DNA from: JBAOHV01 sp963714875
Lineage (GTDB): Bacteria > Actinomycetota > Acidimicrobiia > Acidimicrobiales > Microtrichaceae
NCBI GenBank assembly: GCA_963714875.1
Contig: CAVQQI010000001.1
Location: forward strand, 62,001-126,000
Length of the DNA: 64,000 nucleotides
Direction: 5' to 3'
This document shows positions 50,399 through 58,194 of this stretch, in pieces (positions within the stretch are counted from its first letter, which is position 1; each line of letters opens with the position of its first letter). The notes under the pieces were generated by a model that worked only from the letters and a program-made list of their open reading frames with translations, did not search any database and had not been told where the DNA came from. A program made the position numbers and the translations under genes.

Positions 50399-50884
50399 TC
50401 AGCCCGCGGCGGCGGAACCGGCGAACGCCATCGGGTCGCCGGGCTTGGGGAAGATCGGCTTCGACCACGACATCATCTTGGCCAGGTTGTCGGTGATCGG
50501 ACGCCACTGCTCGGGGTCCCACCCGTCGGCCTTGCCGATGACGCTCAGGTCGTTGCCGACGTGCACCAGCGCGGGGATCTCCTCGATGCCCAGTGCCTCG
50601 ACCACCGAACGGTCGGGGTCGACGAAGGTCAGGAACTTCTCCGCCCACGGGCCCAGGAACGCCCGGGCATCGGCATCGCCGGCAGTGACCAGCCAGGCGA
50701 CCCGACAGTCGGCGCCGTAGAACTCCTCGAGGATCCGACCGGCGGTCTCGAGCAACCACGCGCTCTCGTAGGTGTAGGGGTCGAGCGCGACCACGACCAG
50801 GTGGAACATGGTGACCTGGTCGGACATGGTCAGCGGCTCGCCGCCGAGAGGGTCGAGCATGAGATCTGCAGAGACGTTCGCCAC
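50399..50884 (-). CDS. Conserved actinobacterial protein, thioredoxin-like in part
   Basis: 161 residues from GTG 50884 (MANVSADLMLDPLG); M residues further in are alternatives. The sequence FHLVVVALDPYTYESAWLLETAGRILEEFYGADCRVAWLVTAGDADARAFLGPWAEKFLTFVDPDRSVVEALGIEEIPALVHVGNDLSVIGKADGWDPEQWR has the cis-Pro of a thioredoxin fold (IEEIPALVHV) but no CxxC. Widespread in Actinobacteria as far as I recall; function unknown. Convergent with the SDR gene at 6 nt. Confidence 0.65.
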   Translation of the reverse strand: MANVSADLMLDPLGGEPLTMSDQVTMFHLVVVALDPYTYESAWLLETAGRILEEFYGADCRVAWLVTAGDADARAFLGPWAEKFLTFVDPDRSVVEALGIEEIPALVHVGNDLSVIGKADGWDPEQWRPITDNLAKMMSWSKPIFPKPGDPMAFAGSAAAG

Positions 50885-50934
50885 GGGCGAAAAGTAGCGC
50901 GAGGTGACGACCGGGAGCAGATCCGGGGCACACG

Positions 50935-50940
50935 TACACT
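50935..50940 (+). promoter_or_regulatory. Candidate -10 element (leaderless) of the IF2B-like gene
   Basis: TACACT, 6 nt before GTG 50947. Confidence 0.5.
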
Positions 50941-50946
50941 CCGGTC

Positions 50947-51747
50947 GTGCACCCGATCGAACGCCTCCGCTACGTGGCCCGCTCCCAGGGGGCGCCTCCC
51001 GAGGTGCTGGTGCGCGAGGCAGCGATGGCGCTGGGGGCCTTCCGCGACGATCCCGCCGGGATGGTCGCGGCATGTCGGCGGATCATCGACCGGCAGCTGA
51101 CCTGTGCCCCGTTGTGGTGGCTCTGCGCGCGCATGCTGTGCGCCCCCGAGGCGATGCGTGAGGGCGCCGGCGCGGTGACCGAGATGGAGTCCGACCCCAC
51201 CGGACGTCTGCTCGCAGAGGAGCTGCCGGAGTCGGGCTCGGTCGTGGTCGTCGGCTGGCCGTCGCAGGCCGTCGCGGCGCTGCGCAGGCGCGGCGACGTC
51301 GAGGTGCTGCTCGTCGATGTCGCCGGAGAGGCCCGCCACGCCGTCGAGCAGCTCGAGACGCTCGACGTCGAGGCGATCGAGATCCCGGCACGGGGCGTGT
51401 CGAGCGCGGTGGGCTTGGCGGACCTGGTGCTGATCGACGCGCTGGCGGTCGGGCCCGAGCGGGCGCTGGTGCCCTCGGGATCGGTCGCCGCTGCGGCGGT
51501 CGCTCGCCACCGCGACGTGCCCGTCTGGATGATCGCGGGTGTGGGTCGGCTGCTGCCCGCATCGATGTTCGACGCGCTGGAGCAGCGCTGGTCGGGCACG
51601 GTCGAGCCGGTCGAGGCCGACGAGGAGGTCATGTCGATGGGGATGACCGATCGCGTCGCCGGCGTGGGCGGTGTGCTCGAGCTCCGAGCAGCGCTCGGTC
51701 ACACCGACTGTCCCGTCGCACCCGAGCTGTTCCGACTCGCCGGCTGA
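50947..51747 (+). CDS. Conserved hypothetical protein, possibly eIF2B-like fold
   Basis: 266 residues from GTG 50947. The N-terminal half is helical (LVREAAMALGAFRDDPAGMVAACRRIIDRQ), the C-terminal half has Rossmann-like strands: SVVVVGWPSQAVAALRRRGDVEVLLVDV, LADLVLIDALAVGPERALVPSGSVAAAAVARHRDVPVWMIAGVGRLLP, similar in layout to the eIF2B/methylthioribose-1-phosphate isomerase fold (sugar-phosphate binding). No catalytic Cys or Asp of the isomerase is evident. Function unknown. It is divergent from the thioredoxin-like gene. Confidence 0.6.
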   Translation: MHPIERLRYVARSQGAPPEVLVREAAMALGAFRDDPAGMVAACRRIIDRQLTCAPLWWLCARMLCAPEAMREGAGAVTEMESDPTGRLLAEELPESGSVVVVGWPSQAVAALRRRGDVEVLLVDVAGEARHAVEQLETLDVEAIEIPARGVSSAVGLADLVLIDALAVGPERALVPSGSVAAAAVARHRDVPVWMIAGVGRLLPASMFDALEQRWSGTVEPVEADEEVMSMGMTDRVAGVGGVLELRAALGHTDCPVAPELFRLAG

Positions 51748-51783
51748 GCACGCCGTACGGACCGTCGGCCCGGAGCCGTCGGG

Positions 51784-51789
51784 TACTGT
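51784..51789 (+). promoter_or_regulatory. Candidate -10 element (leaderless) of the dienelactone hydrolase gene
   Basis: TACTGT, 7 nt before ATG 51797. Confidence 0.5.
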
Positions 51790-51796
51790 CCGATCC

Positions 51797-52510
51797 ATGG
51801 TGAGCAACTCGAGCAACGCTGGCACCGGTTCCATGGTGGAGTTCCCGTCGAACGGCACCACGGCGTCGGGCTACTTCGCTGCGGCGGCCGACGGATCGGG
51901 GCCGGGGGTGATCGTCATCCAGGAGTGGTGGGGTCTCGTGCCCCACATCCGCGACGTCGTCGACCGGTTCGCCGCGGCCGGGTTCTCGGCGCTGGCGCCG
52001 GACCTGTACCGGGGTACCACCACCACGGAGCCCGACGAGGCCGGAAAGCTCATGATGGCGCTCAACCTGCACCAGGCCGCCAAGGACATGAGCGGCGCCA
52101 TCGCCTTCCTGCAGGGCTCCGACGCGGTGACCTCGGACGGCGTCGGCGTGATCGGCTTCTGCATGGGAGGTGGCCTGGCCATGATGCTGGCGGCCCAGCA
52201 GCCCGACGATGTGGTGGCGTGCGCCCCGTTCTACGGCCTGATCCCCTGGGAGGCGGCGGAGCCCGACTGGTCCCGGCTCGCGGCGCCGGTGCGGGGGCAC
52301 TTCGCCGAGCACGACGGCTTCTTCGGCCCCGACAAGGCCCGCGCGCTGGAGGCCAAGCTGCAGGGACTCGGCAAGGACGCGACGCTGCGCATCCACCCCG
52401 ACGTCGACCACGCCTTCTTCAACGACGATCGCCCCGAGGTGTACTCCGCCGAGGCTGCCGCCGCTGCATGGGACGACACGCTCGAGTTCTTCCGCGGCGC
52501 CATCCGGTAG
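51797..52510 (+). CDS. Dienelactone hydrolase family protein
   Basis: 237 residues. Motifs: GVIVIQEWWGLVPHIRDVVDRFAAAGFSALAPDLYRGTTTTEPDEA and the nucleophile elbow VIGFCMGGGLAMMLA with Cys as nucleophile, the acid in HFAEHDGFFGPD, and the His in DVDHAFFND. A complete Cys-Asp-His triad. These enzymes hydrolyse dienelactone in chlorocatechol degradation or other lactones and esters; no aromatic ring genes are nearby, so the substrate is open. It is followed by the glycosyltransferase gene at 18 nt. Confidence 0.9.
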   Translation: MVSNSSNAGTGSMVEFPSNGTTASGYFAAAADGSGPGVIVIQEWWGLVPHIRDVVDRFAAAGFSALAPDLYRGTTTTEPDEAGKLMMALNLHQAAKDMSGAIAFLQGSDAVTSDGVGVIGFCMGGGLAMMLAAQQPDDVVACAPFYGLIPWEAAEPDWSRLAAPVRGHFAEHDGFFGPDKARALEAKLQGLGKDATLRIHPDVDHAFFNDDRPEVYSAEAAAAAWDDTLEFFRGAIR

Positions 52511-52528
52511 CGGAGCCCAGCGCCGTCG

Positions 52529-53659
52529 ATGCACGTCCTGTTCGTCACCAACGACCTGCCGCCGCGCGTCGGCGGGATCCAGTACTACGTCGACCAACTC
52601 GCCAGGGGTCTCGTCGCCGCCGGTGACCGGGTCACGGTGTACGGATCGACATCTCCGGGCTGGCAGGACTGGGATCGCGACGCTCCGTTCGCAGTGATCC
52701 GCGAGTCGACCTCGACGCTGTTGCCGACGCCACAGGTGCTGCGCCACGTCCTGCGGATCATCGAGCGTCGCCGCCCTGACGTCGTGGTGTTCGGCGCCAC
52801 GTTCCCGCTGGGGCTGATGGGCCCGGCGATCACACGCCGGACGGGGGTGCCCTACGTGGGCTTCACCCACGGACTCGAGGTGTCCGCGGTGCGCGCCCCG
52901 GGCGGCGCCGCGCTGCTGCGCCGCATCGGTCGTGACGCTGCCGCGGTGACGTTCGTGTCGAACTGGTGTCGGGACCTCCTGCAGCCGGCGTTCGGGCCCG
53001 GACCCCGCTACGAACTGCTGCCACCCGCGGTCGACCCGGCGTTCCACCCGGGCGTGGACGGCACACAGGTGCGGGCCCGCCATGGCTTCGGCGACGACCC
53101 CGTGGTGGTGTGCGTCTCACGCATGGTCGAGCGCAAGGGCCAGGACCAGTTGATCCGGGCGCTGCCCGAACTGCGGCGCCGCGTGCCCGGCGCCCGGCTG
53201 CTGCTCGTCGGCGGGGGTCCGTTCATCGACCGGTTGTCCTCGCTCGCCCACCAGCTCGGCGTCGACCCATGGGTGACCATCACCGGGCAGGTCGACGACG
53301 ACGAGCTCGCTGCGCACTATGCGGCGGGTGATGTGTTCGCGATGCCGTGCCGGGAGCGACGTGGCGGTCTGGAGGTCGAGGCGTTCGGCATCGTGTTCAT
53401 CCAGGCGCAGGCCATCGGCCGGCCCGTCGTCGCGGGCGGCATCGGCGGGGTGCCCGACGCCGTGGACCCGGGCCGTACCGGGCTGTTGGTGGACGGCAGT
53501 TCGGTCGATGACGTCACCGACGCCGTCTCCTCGCTCCTCGGGGACCCCGAGCGGGCCACGCAGATGGGCGCCGAGGCGGCGAAGTTCGTGGCCGATGGGT
53601 TCACCTGGGACCAGCGCACCCGGGAGCTGCAGCGACTGCTGAGCGACGTCGTCGGCTGA
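52529..53659 (+). CDS. GT4-family glycosyltransferase, PimB-like mannosyltransferase
   Basis: 376 residues. N-terminal MHVLFVTNDLPPRVGGIQYYVDQLARGL and the C-terminal domain VVVCVSRMVERKGQDQLIRAL, LLLVGGGP, and MPCRERRGGLEVEAFGIVFIQAQAIGRPVVAGGIGGVPDAV are very like actinobacterial PimB/MgtA enzymes that mannosylate phosphatidylinositol mannosides or glycolipids with GDP-mannose. The EX7E motif reads EAFGIVFIQ: the second Glu is Gln, a single-base change (GAG to CAG). Whether activity is retained is not known. No membrane segments. Confidence 0.88.
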   Translation: MHVLFVTNDLPPRVGGIQYYVDQLARGLVAAGDRVTVYGSTSPGWQDWDRDAPFAVIRESTSTLLPTPQVLRHVLRIIERRRPDVVVFGATFPLGLMGPAITRRTGVPYVGFTHGLEVSAVRAPGGAALLRRIGRDAAAVTFVSNWCRDLLQPAFGPGPRYELLPPAVDPAFHPGVDGTQVRARHGFGDDPVVVCVSRMVERKGQDQLIRALPELRRRVPGARLLLVGGGPFIDRLSSLAHQLGVDPWVTITGQVDDDELAAHYAAGDVFAMPCRERRGGLEVEAFGIVFIQAQAIGRPVVAGGIGGVPDAVDPGRTGLLVDGSSVDDVTDAVSSLLGDPERATQMGAEAAKFVADGFTWDQRTRELQRLLSDVVG

Positions 53660-53672
53660 CGCCGGCGGGATC

Positions 53673-54677
53673 TCAGCCGAAGCGTCGAGTCAGCCAGTCG
53701 ACGAGCAGGTCGTCGACCTCCTCCGGGCATTCGGTCTGTACCCAGTGCCCCGCCTTCGCCACGATGTGCATCTCCAGGTCCGAGCACCGCTCGCCCATGC
53801 TCGCGGCGAGCGCGGGTGGCAGGGCCGGGTCCCATTCCGCGCAGATCATCAGCGCCGGAAGGTCCAGCTGCGCCACCCCCACCTCGGGGTAGCGGCGGCC
53901 GTTCTCATCGATGTTGCGGTACCAGTTGATGGCACCACGGAACCCCGTTGCTCCGAAGGTCGACGCGTACAGGTCCAGTTCCTCGCTCGACAGGAGCCGC
54001 TCGCCCAGTTCCGGCAACGACGCGAGATCGATGAAGGGATTGAACTGCGAACCGGATCGGCGCACCATGCCGTGCTCGGCGAGCAGCTCCGGGTCCACCC
54101 CGCCGACCATCAGCTTGTCGAACACCAGGCGGGGATCACGGTCCAGCACCGTCTCGGCGACGCCGGGTTCCTGGAACCAGAGCATGTACATGCCCTCGGG
54201 GTCCTCGCCGAACATGGCGGCCAGCAGCTCGGTGCTGGGAAACGGCGTGTAGGGGGTGCACACGCCGACCACCCCGGCGCAACGCTCGGGGAACAGCACC
54301 GGCATCGCCCACGCGACGAACCCGCCCCAGTCGTGCCCGACGAACACCGCCTGTTCGATCTCGAGCACGTCGAGCAGGTCGACCAGGTCGCCGGTGAGAT
54401 CACCGAGTCCGTAGGCGTCGATGTCGTCCGGTGCAGTGGTTGCCCCACATCCCCGCTGGTCGGGTGCGATCGCCCGGAATCCCGCGTCAGCGAGGGCATC
54501 CAACTGGTTCCGCCAGGCGTAGGCCAGGTCGGGGAATCCATGGCACAGCACCACGGGTGGTCGGCCCGACCCGTTGCCGGCCTCGTGCACCGACATCCGG
54601 ATGGTCGGCCCACCCCGCCCCCCGGGTGTGTGCTCGCCGGACAGGGTGTGGTGGACGGGCAGCGGAAAGGGACTCAC
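53673..54677 (-). CDS. Alpha/beta hydrolase, epoxide hydrolase-like
   Basis: 334 residues from GTG 54677 (MSPFPLPVHHTLSG), chosen because TACGGT lies 7 nt upstream; the frame is open to 54686. VVLCHGFPDLAYAWRNQLDALADAGFRAIAPDQRGCG (oxyanion hole), VFVGHDWGGFVAWAMPVLFPERC (Asp nucleophile) and VAKAGHWVQTECPEEV (His) are all present, as is the cap-domain Tyr pair region (INWYRNIDENGR). The HGFPD/GHDWGG pair is classical for epoxide hydrolases. It converges on the glycosyltransferase gene. Confidence 0.9.
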   Translation of the reverse strand: MSPFPLPVHHTLSGEHTPGGRGGPTIRMSVHEAGNGSGRPPVVLCHGFPDLAYAWRNQLDALADAGFRAIAPDQRGCGATTAPDDIDAYGLGDLTGDLVDLLDVLEIEQAVFVGHDWGGFVAWAMPVLFPERCAGVVGVCTPYTPFPSTELLAAMFGEDPEGMYMLWFQEPGVAETVLDRDPRLVFDKLMVGGVDPELLAEHGMVRRSGSQFNPFIDLASLPELGERLLSSEELDLYASTFGATGFRGAINWYRNIDENGRRYPEVGVAQLDLPALMICAEWDPALPPALAASMGERCSDLEMHIVAKAGHWVQTECPEEVDDLLVDWLTRRFG

Positions 54678-54684
54678 CGCCCCC

Positions 54685-54690
54685 ACCGTA
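54685..54690 (-). promoter_or_regulatory. Candidate -10 element (leaderless) of the epoxide hydrolase gene
   Basis: TACGGT on the minus strand, 7 nt before GTG 54677. Confidence 0.45.
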
Positions 54691-54740
54691 GTGAGCTGCC
54701 ACCGCTGCGCGATGCCCCTGCGGCGAGCTGCCCCGAGGGC

Positions 54741-55208
54741 TCAGCCGAGCAGTCGGTCCGGGTCGCCCCACAGACTGGCGAGCCATGTCGTGATGTCGCC
54801 GCCGTAGAGGATGCTGATCGTGCTGAACGCCACGAGCAGGACGCCCATGACGATCCAGGTGCTGAGGGGGATGGTCCCTTCGGTGGGCACACCGGGCACC
54901 TTGCTGCGGATCAGCATCACGGTGCGTTCCGCCCAGGCGAACGGCAGCAGCGAGAGCCCGACGATGATGATCACCCAGCCCGGTCCCGGTAGGGGCAGTG
55001 CCGCCACGCCGATGCCGATGATGGCGAAACCGCCGACGATCCTGGCCAAGCGGATCATCACCCCGTGGCGAGCCTCCTCGACGGTCTCTTCGTGACGGCC
55101 GGTCTCGAACTCGGCCTCGATCGCAGCAGCGCTCAACCGCTCGATGAAGCTGCCCGTCGCTGCGTCGTGCTCGTCGGGGTCGATGTGCCCGGGGTCGCCA
55201 GCTGACAT
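54741..55208 (-). CDS. PGPGW-motif small membrane protein (TIGR02611-like)
   Basis: 155 residues. A charged N-terminal half with a helix (ERLSAAAIEAEFETGRHEETVEEARHGV), then IVGGFAIIGIGVAALPLPGPGWVIIIVGLSLLPFAWAERTVMLI, the PGPGW hairpin characteristic of this actinobacterial family, and a last helix STWIVMGVLLVAFSTISILYGG. Three membrane segments. Function unknown. CATACT-N6-ATG upstream. Confidence 0.85.
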   Translation of the reverse strand: MSAGDPGHIDPDEHDAATGSFIERLSAAAIEAEFETGRHEETVEEARHGVMIRLARIVGGFAIIGIGVAALPLPGPGWVIIIVGLSLLPFAWAERTVMLIRSKVPGVPTEGTIPLSTWIVMGVLLVAFSTISILYGGDITTWLASLWGDPDRLLG

Positions 55209-55342
55209 GGCTCAAGTATGGCGGTCGGATGCGCGCCAGCGGGCGCGCTGCGCTAGACCATCGCCCATGGTCGATGAGCGGGATCCGGACCCCACGCTGG
55301 AGGGCAAGCGCCCCGCGCCGGTGACGGCGCCCGCGCGCGGCA

Positions 55343-56881
55343 GTGCCTCGTCGTGCCAGCACCAGCACGAGCGCCAAGAAGAAGGCGCCGGCGAAGAAGA
55401 AGGCGCCGGCCAAGAAGAAGCGCCGGCCAAGAAGGCACCGGCGAAGAAGAAGGCGCCGGCCAAGAGAGGCACCGGCGAAGAAGAAGGCGCCGGCCAAGAA
55501 GGCGCCGGCGAAGAAGAAGGCTCCGGCCAGGAAGGCGCCGGTTCGTTCCGCCGCGAGGCCAGCGGAGCGTCCGGCGGGTGCCGGGCACACCGAGTGGGTG
55601 CCGGGCACCGACGTGCCGGTGCCCGAACAGACGTCGGTGCACACCACCCCACCTGAGCACCCGCTGACCCGAGGATCGCACCTGTCGGTCGTCCGCGACG
55701 AACCCCACGTGTCGCCCGGCGCCCGTGCTGCGGTCGTGTCGGTCACCGAGACCCTGCTGAACGATCTGGTGCTGTTCGCCATCGGCGGCGGTGTTGCGCT
55801 GGAGCCCCTCGAAACGGCGCTGGCGCTGCCGGGTATGGGTGACGTCGACGTGCGTCTCGCACTGACGGTCACCGGCGGGACCATGACGCTGTCGGCCGAC
55901 GACGGCGGCCGCGCACGCGTGGTGGTCACAGCCGACGGCGACGTGTCGGCCAGATCTGCCGCCGTGGTGTCCGGTCCGGAGGACGTGTCCGTCGCGGGGA
56001 TCGGCATGCCCATGCCTCCCGCTCCGATCCCGGTCCGTGTCGAGGCCCTTGTGCGACCCGAGGTCGAGTTGCGCAGCGACCGCACGCTGTCGGTCGGGCT
56101 CGACCTGTCCGACGCCACGTTGGTGTCGTTGGCGGTCGACGATCAGGCCCCGGTGCCCGAGGGTGTTGACCCGACCGCGTGGCAGGGAATGCTGAGCATG
56201 TTCTCCATGATGTTCGGCGTGCTCGGCGCCGGGCTCTTCGACTCGCTCGGCGAGCACGTCGGCACCGCCGGGCTGGAGTTGCCGGCCGACGTCGGTGACC
56301 TGCTCGTGGGGTTGGGGTTCGCCCCGGGGCGGGCCGAGATCAGCGTGGGGTCGGGGACCGTGACCGTCTCGATGCCCGGCTCCGAGGATCTGGTCGGCGC
56401 CGCGCTGCCGGTGCCGGTCGCGGGAACACGGCTGGGGTTGGGCCTGGCGACGTCGGTGGTCGACGCGTTGGCACACCTGCTGATCGTGCGTGCCGCGGGC
56501 GACCTGCCGGTGCCGTTCGAGCTCGAGGTCGATCTGGGGGAGCAGCAGGTGGCGGGCAGCATCCGCCAGGCGCGGATCCTGCCCGAGTTCCTGCCCGACC
56601 TTCGCTCGTCGCTGCGCACCGAGGTGCGCACCCGTCTGGTCGGCGGCCGCCTCGAGCTCGCTGTACAGGCAGCGTGGCTCGAGCTCCCGCCGCTCGTGCC
56701 GTCGGTGTTCAACACCTGGTCGCGGCGTCTCGGAGGGCTCGTGGCGCTGACCCCGATGAAGGTCAAGTTCCCTTCGACCATCGATGTGCCGCTGCCCGAC
56801 GGCGATGCGACCCTGCCGGTCTCGATCGATGACCTGCGCGTCACCGCGGACGGCGTCGGCATCGTGCTGTCGCTCGCCTGA
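55343..56881 (+). CDS. KAP-repeat protein with a C-terminal TULIP/DUF2993-like domain
   Basis: 512 residues from GTG 55343. The N-terminal ~75 residues are Lys-Ala-Pro repeats (AKKKAPAKKKAPAKKK), histone H1-like. The middle of the repeat is displaced: a one-base loss at about 55420 and a one-base gain near 55470 put APAKKAPAKKKAPAK in another frame, and ATG 55267 (MVDERDPDPTLEGKRPAPV) is a likely original start one further indel away. From about residue 110 the protein has VRVEALVRPEVELRSDRTLSVGLDLSDA, FELEVDLGEQQVAGSIRQARILPEFLPDLRSSLRTEVRTRLVGGRLEL and VPLPDGDATLPVSIDDLRVTADGVGIVLSLA, reminiscent of bacterial TULIP/LmeA-like lipid-binding domains. No signal peptide, so it is cytosolic or nucleoid-associated. 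Confidence 0.65.
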   Translation: MPRRASTSTSAKKKAPAKKKAPAKKKRRPRRHRRRRRRRPREAPAKKKAPAKKAPAKKKAPARKAPVRSAARPAERPAGAGHTEWVPGTDVPVPEQTSVHTTPPEHPLTRGSHLSVVRDEPHVSPGARAAVVSVTETLLNDLVLFAIGGGVALEPLETALALPGMGDVDVRLALTVTGGTMTLSADDGGRARVVVTADGDVSARSAAVVSGPEDVSVAGIGMPMPPAPIPVRVEALVRPEVELRSDRTLSVGLDLSDATLVSLAVDDQAPVPEGVDPTAWQGMLSMFSMMFGVLGAGLFDSLGEHVGTAGLELPADVGDLLVGLGFAPGRAEISVGSGTVTVSMPGSEDLVGAALPVPVAGTRLGLGLATSVVDALAHLLIVRAAGDLPVPFELEVDLGEQQVAGSIRQARILPEFLPDLRSSLRTEVRTRLVGGRLELAVQAAWLELPPLVPSVFNTWSRRLGGLVALTPMKVKFPSTIDVPLPDGDATLPVSIDDLRVTADGVGIVLSLA

Positions 56882-56884
56882 GTC

Positions 56885-57655
56885 GTGCCGACCGCCGAGC
56901 TGCGCCCCCGTCTGGCGCGCGAGGGAATCTTCAACGCACGCGACCTGGGCGGACTGCGCACCGACGACGGCCGGTCGGTCGCCCCGCGCAGGTTGGTGCG
57001 AGCGGACTCGCTGCACCGGGCGCGGACCACGGGCCGTGCGTTGCGCGACCACGGAGTGGTGCGGGTGCTGGACCTGCGCGACGAGCGCGAGCGCGACGAG
57101 GACGGCGTCCTCGTCGCCGAGGGCATCGAGGTGCTGCACCACCCGGTGCTCGACCCGACCTTCGAGTGGTTCGAGGACGACCACGCAGAGCCTGCGGAGC
57201 TGCTCGGCGTGCGGTATCGCCAGATCCTCGACTCCTTTCCCGAGCGGTTCAGCGACGCGTTCGGGTCGGTGGTCGAGGTGGTCGCCGCGCCCGGCAGCAC
57301 CGGGGCGGTCGCCTACCACTGCGCGGTCGGCAAGGACCGCACCGGACTCCTGACGGCGTTGCTGCTGGGAGTGCTCGGCGTTCCCGACGACGTCATCGTC
57401 GCGGACTACGCCAGGTCTGCCCGGGCCACCGCTGTGCAGGTCGGATGGTTGTGGACCTTCGGTCACCCCGCCGGCCAGGTCAGCGACAGCGACCTGGAGC
57501 TGGGCGTGTGGTCTGCCCGTCCGGCGACGATGGTCTCGACGTTGCGGTGGCTGGGCGACGAGTACGGGGGTCCCGAGGGCTACGTGCTGGCCTCGGGCGT
57601 GGACGCTCAGGCGATCGAGGAGCTGCGGGCGGCGGTGCTGGTCGCCGACGACTGA
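56885..57655 (+). CDS. Tyrosine/serine phosphatase (Y_phosphatase3 type)
   Basis: 256 residues from GTG 56885, 3 nt after the KAP-protein stop. N-terminal FNARDLGGLRTDDGRSVAPRRLVRADSLHRA, VRVLDLRDERERDEDG, and the P-loop AYHCAVGKDRTGLLTALLLGVLGV (C-x5-R with Asp-Arg-Thr-Gly) identify the PtpB-like family. The Cys and Arg are intact. In mycobacteria homologues dephosphorylate phosphotyrosine and phosphoinositides. Close spacing suggests co-transcription with the upstream gene. Confidence 0.92.
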   Translation: MPTAELRPRLAREGIFNARDLGGLRTDDGRSVAPRRLVRADSLHRARTTGRALRDHGVVRVLDLRDERERDEDGVLVAEGIEVLHHPVLDPTFEWFEDDHAEPAELLGVRYRQILDSFPERFSDAFGSVVEVVAAPGSTGAVAYHCAVGKDRTGLLTALLLGVLGVPDDVIVADYARSARATAVQVGWLWTFGHPAGQVSDSDLELGVWSARPATMVSTLRWLGDEYGGPEGYVLASGVDAQAIEELRAAVLVADD

Positions 57656-57656
57656 G

Positions 57657-57662
57657 TAGCTT
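57657..57662 (+). promoter_or_regulatory. Candidate -10 element (leaderless) of the peroxiredoxin gene
   Basis: TAGCTT, overlapping the phosphatase end and 6 nt before ATG 57669. Confidence 0.45.
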
Positions 57663-57668
57663 GAGGCG

Positions 57669-58127
57669 ATGCTGCGCACCGGAGACCGAGCACCCGACAT
57701 CACACTCGCCGACCAGAACGGTCGAGAGGTCTCGTTGGAGCAGCTGCTCCGGGACGGTCCGGTGGTCCTGTTCTTCTACCCGAAGGCCATGACGAGTGGC
57801 TGCACCAAGGAGTCGTGCCACTTCCGTGACCTGGCGGGCGAGTTCGCCGAGCTGGGCGCGCATCGGGTCGGGATCTCGGCTGACTCCGTCGATGCGCAGG
57901 CGAAGTTCGACGCCAAGCACGGCCTGGGCTACCCGTTGTTGTCCGATGCCGACCGGTCGGTCGCACGGTCGTTCGGCGTGAAGCGCACGGGACCGATCCC
58001 GAACAAGCGCGCGACCTTCGTGATCGGCACCGACCAGAACATCCTGGCGGCGATCAGCTCCGAGACGAACATGGACGTGCATGCTGACGAGGCGTTGTCG
58101 GTGCTGCGCGCCGCCGCAGCGGGCTGA
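57669..58127 (+). CDS. bcp: Thiol peroxidase, BCP/PrxQ family peroxiredoxin
   Basis: 152 residues. VVLFFYPKAMTSGCTKESCHFRDLAGEFAELG holds the peroxidatic Cys (in SGCT) and the resolving Cys five residues later, the atypical 2-Cys PrxQ arrangement; the conserved Arg is in GPIPNKRATFVIG. It reduces hydroperoxides using thioredoxin. It is the third of four same-strand genes between 55.3 and 61.5 kb. Confidence 0.95.
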   Translation: MLRTGDRAPDITLADQNGREVSLEQLLRDGPVVLFFYPKAMTSGCTKESCHFRDLAGEFAELGAHRVGISADSVDAQAKFDAKHGLGYPLLSDADRSVARSFGVKRTGPIPNKRATFVIGTDQNILAAISSETNMDVHADEALSVLRAAAAG

Positions 58128-58194
58128 GGCTCCGCTCATCGCCGGTTCACCCCGCCCGGGGGACGGTCCCGGGGGGTCTCACGGATCCTTCCCG

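Noticed and set aside
55253..57703. An 816-codon minus-strand open frame
   Set aside because: Antisense to the KAP and phosphatase genes; composition is Arg/His/Gly-rich with no recognisable domain, as expected from GC-biased codon usage on the other strand.
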